NCBI GenBank assembly: GCA_016710965.1 | Contig: JADJTW010000031.1 | Span: forward strand, 310,001-374,000 | DNA from: Flavobacteriales bacterium | GTDB taxonomy: Bacteria; Bacteroidota; Bacteroidia; Flavobacteriales_F; PHOS-HE28 | DNA length: 64,000 nucleotides | Direction of reading: 5' to 3' | Shown here: positions 9,196 to 18,269 of the stretch, one piece after another | How the letters are laid out: the number at the start of each line of letters is the position of its first letter | Position numbering within the stretch: position 1 is the first letter of the stretch | Notes under the pieces: model-generated | The model's input: the letters and a program-made list of their open reading frames with translations, nothing else | Databases searched by the model: none | What the model was told of the DNA's origin: nothing | Translations under genes and position numbers: made by a program

Positions 9196-12100
9196 CAGAA
9201 ATCGAAACGTACGCCCAGGCGGATGGTGCGCGGAGCGCCATAGTTGCCGGGGTTATTGATCTTGATCCCGTACATCTCGCGGAACGCATCGGGGTCGATC
9301 TGCGTGCGGTCGTTGAGCTGTGCGAGGTATCCGTCGTTGTTGGGCGAACCGGTGTAGCGATAGACGCCGGTGATGTTCTCGGTGTTGAACACGTTGGTCA
9401 CAAGCAGGTACACGTTCAGGTTGGCGCTCTTGGCCTTATCACCCTCCTCACCAGCGAAGGTGAGCGGGATATCGCGGTCGATCTGCATATCGGTGGTGAA
9501 CTGCCAGGGCAGGCGCGCACCGTTGAGCGTACCGTCGAGACGATAGTTCGTCTGGGCGGTGCCTTCGCTAACCACCTGGCTGCTGCGGCTGTAAGGCGTA
9601 CCGCTGCCCAGGATGCTAACGAAGTTGATGCCGGTGCGTTGGAACACGGGCTTGCCGAAGAGCATCGGGCCGTTGTAGTCCTTACCACCTCCATAACGGA
9701 AATCGGTAGTTACCTGGAAGCGGTGGCGTTGGTCGAAGTCGAGCGGCGAGATGGTGCGCAGGTTGGGCTGTCCGCTGTTGATGAGAGTGAGCCCGGTATT
9801 GGGACCGCTGCCCGTTCCGTCGGCGAACTGCAAGGTGTAGCTGGCGCGCATCCACACATTGCCTGTGCGGCGAAGGTCGAAAGTGGTGCTGAAGCCCTTT
9901 ACCGTGCCGAAATCGAAGTTGTCATAGGTGCGGTAGGAGCGCGGCCATGCGTTGGCCACGTTGCGCACTTGGATCTGGTCGCGCAATTCGCGGTAGAAGG
10001 CCGAGAGCTTCAGGGAGGACGACTTGCTGAGCACCTGCTGGAAGCCCAGTTCGTAGTCGATGGTCTTGGTGGGCTTCAGCGCAGCGTTGTTCTGTATGTC
10101 GCCCGTATTGGCGATGTATGACAGACCGACAAGATCGAGGCGGGATTGGCCGGCGGCCGGACGCTGCGTGAGCACATCGTAGTGTGCGAAGAAGACGGCT
10201 TCGTCGCTGATGGGGAAACTGAAGGCCACACGGGGCATCACGTTGATCACCGGCGTATAATCCTCGAAAGCGCTCTTGCGCAAGGTGCTGCCATCGAGAT
10301 CACCGGCATCGCTCTCCCCGTTCACGAGGTAGGGTCGCACAGTACCTCCCTCTTGCAACGAGGTTCCATCAGTGAGCTCAGTACCATTGGCACTGTACCA
10401 CTGGTCGCCATCGCGATAGCCTTTGATGCTCGTGGGGTTGGCGTAGTCGTTCACATACACCACGAAATCGTCGCCGATGTTCTCCGGGCGGTTCGCGAGC
10501 AATCCGCGGATGTCGCTGTTGGGCACCGCATCCCCCGCACGAAAGGCATCACGCCAGAGGTACTTGTCCTTCAGCACGTTCTGGTTGGCGTCATAGCGGT
10601 CCACACGTACGCCCACGTTGAAGATGATGTCGTCGAAGGCGAACTTGTCCATGACATACCCAGCCATGTAGATCGGCTGGAATGGGGCTTGTTGGCGCAT
10701 ATAATCGCCTCGCTCATCCTTGGCATCGAAGAAATCGTCGAAGCTGGGCTTGGCCGTGAGCAATTTGCCCAAGTGGTCGTAGCCTACATAGCCCACCAGA
10801 CCGTTCCCGTTGTTGATCAGCTCGTCCGGTGAGAACATATCCAGCGAGAGGGCATCGGGCGAGAGCGCATCGAGGTTGATCATGTCGGTGCCGTTGGGAT
10901 CGAGGCCCAGCGAACTGCGCAAGCTGCGGTCGAAGGTGCTCTGATCGGCCGCGCTGAACTTGCGCGAATAGATCCAGAAGGGGAACTGGCTCTGTGGGAT
11001 CTCGACGATCGTCACGGGAGGCAGGCTGTCGGCGGGTCCATACCACTGCTGGATGTGATCGTTCACGAGCAGACGACCGCGGCCCCAAAGGCCGGTAGGC
11101 GCCAGGTCGTAGCGGCGTTGGGTCAGTTGCTCGTACTCCACCCCCATGCTTACAGCATGCTGGCCCACATCAGCGCTGCCAATAGCGGTGAAGCGGATCT
11201 GATCGTTGCGGCGCTTGCGGAACTCAGCTCCATTGGGATCATCGATGAAGCCGATGTTGTTCCAGAGGTCGTAAAGGCTGCTGGGGCGGTCGCCGTTCCA
11301 GATCACGCCCTTCCCGTCGCTGAGCGTATAGTTCTCGCGGTAGCCTTGATAGCCATCGACGCTGCCCCCTTGATCGCTGAAGAGCAGAGCAATGGGGAAC
11401 TGCTCCACCGGCATGTTGTTGAAATAGTAGTTGGTGAACGCGGCCAGCTCGGGATTGATGGTCCCAGGCGAGTAGGTCACCAGCGTATCGCGCTCGCCGA
11501 TCTGGAAGAACCGGTTGTTCTGCGCGTCGAATTGGAACTGCCTCGCTCGGTAGGTGTCAAAGCGGCCCACATAGCCGTAATCCCAGAGGCGGTCGGCATG
11601 CACGAAATCCTCCACTTTGTTCTGGTAGCGGCTGTAGTCGAACTGCAGGCTGTAGAAGGCGTTCTTGATCGTTGACCGGTTCTCCTGATCCTCGGTCCTG
11701 TTGGTGAAGCGCTGGGTGAACTTGATGAAGCTCCTCCAAGTGGTCTCCTTGATGCGCGTGTTCTGATCGGGATTGAGGAGCGAGTTGCTGCGGTTGTAGT
11801 TCTGGCGATTGCCGTAGTCAAGAGATCCGCCGCCGGTAAGGTTCACCGTGGGCGTGGTGGTGATATCGATCTTGCCCGATGCGAGATAGCTGGTGGAGCC
11901 TGCGTTCTGGCGGGTCTTGATCGTCTCTACATCCGAACTGCGAAGGAAAGAACTGTTGTATCCGACCGTATAGCCTTCACTACCAGCAGGAAGCAGTCGT
12001 GCGGGCTCGGCGCTCAACTGCGCCAGCTTGTCAGGGTTCACGCGCACATCGCCGAGATAGCTGGGGGCGCCATCCACTACATTGGTGTACTGGCCGCTGA

Positions 12101-12977
12101 AGAAGAAGCCGATGAGCGGCTTGGTCTTGTTGCCCACGCTGTCCTTTTTGAAGAGGATGGGGCCGCTGAGGCTGGCTTCGAGCTGGTTGAAGGCATACTT
12201 GTCCAAGCCGATGATGTCCGTGATGTCCTCACCCACCTTGTAACCGCTGGTGAGGTATTCCACGCCACCGAAGAAACTGCGGCTGGGACCGCGGGTGGTG
12301 ATGTTGATGAGGCCGCCGGTCACATCGCCGTAGTTGGCAGGCACGCCGCCGGTGATCACTTGCACCTCCTCGATGGCGCTCTTCGGCAGGCCAGTGCCTG
12401 CACCAGCCGGCACTTTCACGCCGTCGATATAGTAATAGGTGTTCTCCGAGCGCGCACCGCGGATGCTGATGCCACCGCCCGTCCCGGCATCGCTGGCGCC
12501 TGCCACGGTTGTAGCGATGCTAGCGGCGCTACGACCCGGCATCTTGGCGATATCCTCCCGGGTGACCGTGCCGCCACTGGCTCCGCCATCCTTCTGGATC
12601 AACGGCACAGTGTATTGAATCACTTCGAACTCCTGGAGCTCGATACCGGCCGTAAGGGCCATGTTGAGGAAGGTGATGATGTTGCTGTTCACCACTACTC
12701 CCGTCTGCTTGTAAGGCTGGTAGCCAACATAGCTCACCACAACATCATAGGTGCCCGGGTCAATGGGCTTGATGAAGTAGTTGCCATCGAAGTCCGTGGC
12801 GCCACCGCTTACCTGGCTGCCACGCGTCTCGATGACCACGTTCACGAACGGCAACGGTTCGCCGGTCTTCTTATCGGAGATCTTGCCCTTGAGGCTGCCG
12901 GTGCCCACCTGGGCGAGCGCAGGCAGCGCTACGATGACACAAAGGGCGACTGAGGAGAATAACCTTCTCACCATCAA
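9195..12977 (-). CDS. TonB-dependent outer-membrane receptor (large, CarboxypepD_reg-like)
   Basis: A 1260-residue receptor with a signal peptide (ending ALPALAQ), a carboxypeptidase-regulatory-like domain (residues about 28-115, GKISDKKTGEPLPFVNVVIE), a plug (about 130-240, SIRGARSENTYYYIDGV, GGVPANYGDVTGGLINITTRG) and a C-terminal 22-strand barrel ending RLGVRFDF. It is expected to drive TonB-energised movement of a large substrate across the outer membrane. No SusD-like lipoprotein follows; instead the next two genes encode a giant secreted protein and a PorV-like barrel. Start could be either of two adjacent ATGs. It heads the operon, with a weak promoter candidate upstream. Confidence 0.92.
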   Translation of the reverse strand: MMVRRLFSSVALCVIVALPALAQVGTGSLKGKISDKKTGEPLPFVNVVIETRGSQVSGGATDFDGNYFIKPIDPGTYDVVVSYVGYQPYKQTGVVVNSNIITFLNMALTAGIELQEFEVIQYTVPLIQKDGGASGGTVTREDIAKMPGRSAASIATTVAGASDAGTGGGISIRGARSENTYYYIDGVKVPAGAGTGLPKSAIEEVQVITGGVPANYGDVTGGLINITTRGPSRSFFGGVEYLTSGYKVGEDITDIIGLDKYAFNQLEASLSGPILFKKDSVGNKTKPLIGFFFSGQYTNVVDGAPSYLGDVRVNPDKLAQLSAEPARLLPAGSEGYTVGYNSSFLRSSDVETIKTRQNAGSTSYLASGKIDITTTPTVNLTGGGSLDYGNRQNYNRSNSLLNPDQNTRIKETTWRSFIKFTQRFTNRTEDQENRSTIKNAFYSLQFDYSRYQNKVEDFVHADRLWDYGYVGRFDTYRARQFQFDAQNNRFFQIGERDTLVTYSPGTINPELAAFTNYYFNNMPVEQFPIALLFSDQGGSVDGYQGYRENYTLSDGKGVIWNGDRPSSLYDLWNNIGFIDDPNGAEFRKRRNDQIRFTAIGSADVGQHAVSMGVEYEQLTQRRYDLAPTGLWGRGRLLVNDHIQQWYGPADSLPPVTIVEIPQSQFPFWIYSRKFSAADQSTFDRSLRSSLGLDPNGTDMINLDALSPDALSLDMFSPDELINNGNGLVGYVGYDHLGKLLTAKPSFDDFFDAKDERGDYMRQQAPFQPIYMAGYVMDKFAFDDIIFNVGVRVDRYDANQNVLKDKYLWRDAFRAGDAVPNSDIRGLLANRPENIGDDFVVYVNDYANPTSIKGYRDGDQWYSANGTELTDGTSLQEGGTVRPYLVNGESDAGDLDGSTLRKSAFEDYTPVINVMPRVAFSFPISDEAVFFAHYDVLTQRPAAGQSRLDLVGLSYIANTGDIQNNAALKPTKTIDYELGFQQVLSKSSSLKLSAFYRELRDQIQVRNVANAWPRSYRTYDNFDFGTVKGFSTTFDLRRTGNVWMRASYTLQFADGTGSGPNTGLTLINSGQPNLRTISPLDFDQRHRFQVTTDFRYGGGKDYNGPMLFGKPVFQRTGINFVSILGSGTPYSRSSQVVSEGTAQTNYRLDGTLNGARLPWQFTTDMQIDRDIPLTFAGEEGDKAKSANLNVYLLVTNVFNTENITGVYRYTGSPNNDGYLAQLNDRTQIDPDAFREMYGIKINNPGNYGAPRTIRLGVRFDF

Positions 12978-13017
12978 CGGTAGGTTTTACGTTCTGCTGA
13001 ACTGCGCGACGAGGGGG

Positions 13018-13032
13018 CGTAAATATAGAAAA
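13018..13032 (-). promoter_or_regulatory. Possible -7 box of the TonB/giant protein/PorV operon
   Basis: The intergenic gap 12978-13228 holds one AT-rich patch. On the minus strand it reads TATATTTACG, one mismatch from TAnnTTTG, about 45 bases upstream of the receptor ATG. No convincing TTTG lies 19 bases further upstream, so this is only a candidate. The rest of the gap shows no other clear signal. Confidence 0.35.
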
Positions 13033-13228
13033 GCAACCGATCGGCGGAATTTTCGCATTGCCGCGCTGGACGGCCGCTTCCGAAGGTTCGCGGCGATCGG
13101 CGGGGGCGTTGATGAAAGTGCTGCGCACGCATCGTATCGTGATGTGGGGGCAAGATATCCGTGCAACGCACCGATGCGCTTGATAGGGCGCCCGAAGATG
13201 CGCGTGTTCTATACACGTCCGAGCCTGT

Positions 13229-13513
13229 CTAGCGAGTGAACAAACGCCGGAAGAAGCCATCGCGATGCGGACCGGGACCGCCACGCTCTGCGCGCCGACG
13301 ATTGCGCTCGATGCGTTTGCGCGTCTTCTTGTCCTGCACCGAGAGATGCCGCTTGCGATCGTCCTTCTCCTTCTGTGCCTTGGCCTTCTTGTCCTCCTTC
13401 GCTTTCTTGGCGAGGATCTTCTCCTGCTGCCTCTGGCTGATGCCATCCTGGGCATGCGAAGAAGCGGGGACCCCCGTGAGGAGGACCAGTACGAGCAGGA
13501 GGCGTCGGAGCAT
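13229..13513 (-). CDS. Small secreted highly basic protein
   Basis: A 94-residue product with a clear signal peptide (MLRRLLLVLVLLTGVPASSHAQ) followed by a very basic, Lys/Arg- and Gln-rich helical segment (QRQQEKILAKKAKEDKKAKA) and RKRIERNRRR, ending FFRRLFTR. Similar short basic periplasmic proteins are frequent in Flavobacteriales genomes, but no function is assigned. Its start is well defined because the signal peptide begins at the only upstream ATG. It is divergent from the Rieske-like lipoprotein gene. Confidence 0.7.
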   Translation of the reverse strand: MLRRLLLVLVLLTGVPASSHAQDGISQRQQEKILAKKAKEDKKAKAQKEKDDRKRHLSVQDKKTRKRIERNRRRAERGGPGPHRDGFFRRLFTR

Positions 13514-13582
13514 GGGGCAAGATTAACGCCCCGGTCCGAGGCAGCCGCATACCTACCTTTCGCACGTTCGCGTTGCTATCGC

Positions 13583-14014
13583 ATGGCCCGCACCAACCAT
13601 TCCCTCTTGCTCCTTCTTTGCGCAGGCCTCCTGGCCCTGCCGGGATGCCGCAAGGAGAACACGAACGGGGTGCCCCCGGTGAACCTCGACATCAGCATCA
13701 ATGTGAACAACCCTTCGTACGTGGACCTGGCCGTGCCCGGCGGATGGCTTTACCTCACCGGTGGATCCCAAGGCCTTATCGTGTACCGCGCCAGCCCCAC
13801 CGAATTCGTGGCATTGGACCGCCATTGCACGTACCAGACCAGCAACCTGTGCCGGGTATTCGTCGACAGTTCCGAGGTGATCGCTCGCGACAGCCTATGC
13901 TGCCACTCCGCCTTCCTCATCAATAACGGCAGCGTCATTGAGGGCCCTGCGTCCATAGACCTGAAGCGCTACAACACCACGTTCAACGGGACGATACTGA
14001 GGATCTACGATTGA
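13583..14014 (+). CDS. Rieske-like lipoprotein
   Basis: A 143-residue predicted lipoprotein: signal peptide with lipobox LALPGC (Cys about 22), then a beta-rich domain containing VPGGWLYLTGG, ALDRHCTYQ and SLCCHSAFLINNGSVIEGPA. The order Cys...Cys-Cys-His-Ser and the downstream GPA resemble a Rieske ferredoxin fold as found in a Bacteroidota lipoprotein family. The first canonical Cys-x-His pair is altered to His-Cys, so it is uncertain that a 2Fe-2S cluster is bound. ATG 13583 is chosen because the signal peptide begins there; the upstream open frame is a shadow of the opposite gene. Confidence 0.75.
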   Translation: MARTNHSLLLLLCAGLLALPGCRKENTNGVPPVNLDISINVNNPSYVDLAVPGGWLYLTGGSQGLIVYRASPTEFVALDRHCTYQTSNLCRVFVDSSEVIARDSLCCHSAFLINNGSVIEGPASIDLKRYNTTFNGTILRIYD

Positions 14015-14035
14015 GCCCGTACGATGTATAAGTTG

Positions 14036-14061
14036 AAGGCCCGGTCGAACGACCGGGCCTT
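14036..14061. terminator. Bidirectional terminator between Rieske-like gene and ahcY
   Basis: A perfect 11-base stem, AAGGCCCGGTC with GACCGGGCCTT, and a GAAC tetraloop sit between the converging ends of the lipoprotein gene (14014) and ahcY (14082). The symmetric AA/TT flanks allow use on both strands. Confidence 0.8.
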
Positions 14062-14081
14062 CCATTGTTGAGGTACTCGGT

Positions 14082-15407
<1,326 letters not shown>

Positions 15408-15416
15408 TTCGGGGCG

Positions 15417-15424
15417 CGAAAGTA
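15417..15424 (-). promoter_or_regulatory. Candidate -7 box for ahcY
   Basis: TACTTTCG on the minus strand is identical to the -7 boxes of atpD and rplU in this window, but no TTG is seen at the right distance upstream. It ends 10 bases before the ATG. Confidence 0.4.
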
Positions 15425-15464
15425 GTCGGTTCTGTGCAGCAGGGCTACCGGTGAAGCGTTGAGT

Positions 15465-16217
15465 ATGTTCGCAGCGATGGGCCCGGTCCTACAACAACTC
15501 GAAGACGCCAAGGTTCGCGGAAGGAAGTTCCTGGCGGTGCTCATCGACCCCGACTTCGGGCAGGCCGAGACCCGGCTGGAGAAGACGGTGCAGAACGCCT
15601 GTATGGCCAAGGCCGACCTGCTGTTCGTGGGCGGAAGCCTGCTCACCTCCGCCTCATTCGACCATTGTGTGAAGCGCGTAAAGGAAATCGCCGACCGCCC
15701 GGTGGTGCTCTTTCCTGGCAGCCCCGCTCAAATGAGCAAGCACGCCGACGCGGTCCTCTTCCTTTCGCTCATCAGCGGGCGCAATCCCGAACTGCTTATC
15801 GGCCACCACGTTACCGCCGCCCCAACGATCAAGGCCATGGGTATCGAAGCCATCCCGACCGGTTATATGCTCGTCGATGGTGGCAGGCCCACGACCGTGA
15901 GCTATGTGAGCCAGACGCTTCCTTTACCGCATGACAAGCCCGGGATCGCTGCTGCAACGGCGATCGCTGGTGAATTGCTTGGCCTGCGCACCATTTACAT
16001 GGATACGGGCAGTGGTGCTCAACGCACCGTGAGTCCAGCGATGATATCAGCCGTTCGCAAGAGCGTGGGCCTTCCGATCATCATAGGAGGTGGGATCCGA
16101 GATTCCGTCACGGCAAGCGCCCTCTGCGAAGCAGGTGCGGATGTCCTTGTCATCGGCACCGCGTTCGAAGAAGATCCCGAGCACATCTTCGCCATGAGCG
16201 AAGCGGTGCATAGGTGA
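15465..16217 (+). CDS. Geranylgeranylglyceryl phosphate synthase (PcrB/GGGPS family)
   Basis: A 250-residue TIM-barrel prenyltransferase that joins glycerol-1-phosphate to a polyprenyl diphosphate through an ether bond. Characteristic segments are LAVLIDPDF near the N-terminus, [38 protein letters not shown] and [13 protein letters not shown] with the phosphate-binding glycines. Members occur in archaea and in many Bacteroidota, where the physiological lipid is not settled. ATG at 15465 is preferred to the TTG at 15459. It is divergent from ahcY and followed after 31 bases by the adenylate cyclase gene. Confidence 0.9.
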   Translation: MFAAMGPVLQQLEDAKVRGRKFLAVLIDPDFGQAETRLEKTVQNACMAKADLLFVGGSLLTSASFDHCVKRVKEIADRPVVLFPGSPAQMSKHADAVLFLSLISGRNPELLIGHHVTAAPTIKAMGIEAIPTGYMLVDGGRPTTVSYVSQTLPLPHDKPGIAAATAIAGELLGLRTIYMDTGSGAQRTVSPAMISAVRKSVGLPIIIGGGIRDSVTASALCEAGADVLVIGTAFEEDPEHIFAMSEAVHR

Positions 16218-16248
16218 TCCGCGAGGGGCGCTCATCTATCTTCACACG

Positions 16249-18207
16249 GTGACCTCGCTTCGCGTCGTTCCCCTATTGATCGGCCTATGGTCAGCCCTGA
16301 TGTGCACGGCACAATCGGATTCCCTGTGGGGCGTCTGGAACGATAGGAGCCGACCGGACAGCGCACGCTTGAAGGCGATGCAGGTGCTGGCTTGGAAGAC
16401 CGTTTTCGAGCAGCCCGATAGCGGCATGGCTCTGGCCGTGAGGCAGCTCGAACTGGCACAACGGGCCAGGGCGCCGCTCTCCGAATTCGAAGCCTATACC
16501 ACGATGGCCGTTGGCAGCAGCATGAAGAGCGACTATACCGCATCGCTCGGCTACCTGCAGAGATGCCTGACCACCGCCCAGGACTTGCACGATCGCAAGC
16601 GCGAAGCGAACACGTACAGTAATCTGAGCAACGTGTACAAGAATCTCGGCGATCTTCCGAAGGCGTTGCAACAGCTCGACCACAGTTTGCGGATCGATGT
16701 GGAACTGGGCAACAAGGAAGGACTTGCGGGCACGTACAACAACATCGGGAATATCCACACCGAACTCGGCGATCTAGGCAAGGCCTTGGAGAACTACCAA
16801 CGCAGCGCAGCCCTGTCCGAAGAACTGGACAATGCCAAGGGCCGCGCACAAGCGTTGTTGAACCTGGGGGCCACCCACCTGGAGCTGGGGGCGCTGGATA
16901 CCGCACTGGCCGAGTTCGAGCAGAGCCTGACGCTCTACCGCATCATGGGCCGGAAGCTGGAAATGGGCATGGCCTTCAACAACCTCGGGCGCGTGCATGC
17001 GCGCCTGGACCACATGCCCGAAGCCTTCGCCTGCCTGGATTCTGCTGAAGCCTTGCTGAGCGCAATAGGCAGCATGCGGCATTTGGCGCGCACGCATGTG
17101 AACCGCGGGAACCTCTTCCGCCAGCTCGGCAACGCCCGCAAAGCCATAGCCGCTTGCACCGAAGGAGAACGCATCGCCACGGCGAACGGCCTTCTTCAGC
17201 AGCAACGCGAGTGCCTCCAATGCCTCATGCAAGCGCATGAGCTTGCCGGCGACTACCGCACGGCTTACCGCGAACAATCGCGCTACATGACAGTGAACGA
17301 TTCGCTACTGGGCCTGAACAACAGCAGGGAAGTAACGCGCCTGGAGGTGACGCGTACCTTCCGGGAGCGCATGCTCGCCGACAGTCTTGACAATGTGCGC
17401 CAGCGTTTCGAGCAGGAGATCGCCTACCAGGAGCAGTTGGGGAGCGAACGCGACCGGCGCAATCTGTTCCTCATCGCCAGTATCGCAGTGCTGGCCGTGG
17501 CAGGTGGCTTATGGGCGCGCCTGCGTTTCGTGCGCCGCTCACGGGCCGCCATACAGAGAGAGAAGGACCGCAGCGATGACCTCCTGCACAACATCCTGCC
17601 CGTTGAAGTAGCCACCGAGCTGAAGGACAAGGGCCACGCCGATGCGAAGCACTTCGACCAGGTGACGATCCTGTTCACGGATTTCAAGGGCTTCACGGAG
17701 GTGAGCCAACTTCTCTCCCCGGCCGAATTGGTCGATGAACTGAACGTCTGCTTCAAAGCGTTCGACAAGATCATGGGAGAGCACGGGATCGAGAAGATCA
17801 AGACCATCGGCGATGCATACATGGCCGCAGGTGGTGTTCCACAGGCACGCGCGGGTTCCGTGCGGGATAGCGTGCGCGCGGGCCTGGCCATGCAGGAATT
17901 CATGGAGGAGCGGGCCCGTGCCCGGGAAGCAGAAGGGAAACCCGCGTTCCGCATGCGGGTGGGACTTCACACGGGGCCCGTGGTGGCGGGCATCGTGGGC
18001 GACCGTAAATTCCAGTACGATATCTGGGGAGACGCCGTGAACCTGGCGAGCCGTATGGAGAGCAGCGGTGAGGTAGGCGAGGTGAACATCAGCGCCGCCA
18101 CGCATGAACTGTTGAAGGACGATGCCGATCTCACCTTCACCGCCCGCGGAAAGGTGCTTGCGAAGGGCAAGGGCGAACTCGAGATGTACTTCGTGGCACG
18201 GCGCTGA
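16249..18207 (+). CDS. TPR-containing class III adenylate cyclase
   Basis: A 652-residue sensor-type cyclase. It has an N-terminal signal sequence (ending MCTAQ), at least six tetratricopeptide-like repeats (about 60-330, e.g. NTYSNLSNVYKNLGDLPKAL), a short coiled coil, one membrane helix (about 405-423) and a C-terminal catalytic domain (about 445-652). Metal-binding Asp residues are in ILFTDFKGFT and IKTIGDAYMA. The Lys in EKIKTIGD and the Asp in YDIWGD are adenine-specifying, so ATP to cAMP is favoured over GTP. The TPR domain would lie in the periplasm. GTG 16249 is chosen because the signal peptide starts there. Confidence 0.9.
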   Translation: MTSLRVVPLLIGLWSALMCTAQSDSLWGVWNDRSRPDSARLKAMQVLAWKTVFEQPDSGMALAVRQLELAQRARAPLSEFEAYTTMAVGSSMKSDYTASLGYLQRCLTTAQDLHDRKREANTYSNLSNVYKNLGDLPKALQQLDHSLRIDVELGNKEGLAGTYNNIGNIHTELGDLGKALENYQRSAALSEELDNAKGRAQALLNLGATHLELGALDTALAEFEQSLTLYRIMGRKLEMGMAFNNLGRVHARLDHMPEAFACLDSAEALLSAIGSMRHLARTHVNRGNLFRQLGNARKAIAACTEGERIATANGLLQQQRECLQCLMQAHELAGDYRTAYREQSRYMTVNDSLLGLNNSREVTRLEVTRTFRERMLADSLDNVRQRFEQEIAYQEQLGSERDRRNLFLIASIAVLAVAGGLWARLRFVRRSRAAIQREKDRSDDLLHNILPVEVATELKDKGHADAKHFDQVTILFTDFKGFTEVSQLLSPAELVDELNVCFKAFDKIMGEHGIEKIKTIGDAYMAAGGVPQARAGSVRDSVRAGLAMQEFMEERARAREAEGKPAFRMRVGLHTGPVVAGIVGDRKFQYDIWGDAVNLASRMESSGEVGEVNISAATHELLKDDADLTFTARGKVLAKGKGELEMYFVARR

Positions 18208-18269
18208 TCAGGCAGCCGCCTGCGCCTTGCATTCCGGTCATTCGCCGGATCGACCCCCATGCGGACCGA

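Noticed and set aside
5419..9243. A 1274-codon plus-strand open frame opposite the giant secreted protein
   Set aside because: It is the antisense frame of a real gene with a signal peptide and C-terminal domain. Lack of stops reflects high GC and codon bias; no domains were seen.
9195..12977. SusC assignment for the large TonB receptor
   Set aside because: No SusD-like lipoprotein follows and the SusC-specific extension was not evident, so it is left as a general TonB-dependent receptor.
13030..13228. A small gene in the gap between the TonB operon and the small secreted protein
   Set aside because: Open frames exist on both strands, but none has a leader, conserved motif or plausible start signal.
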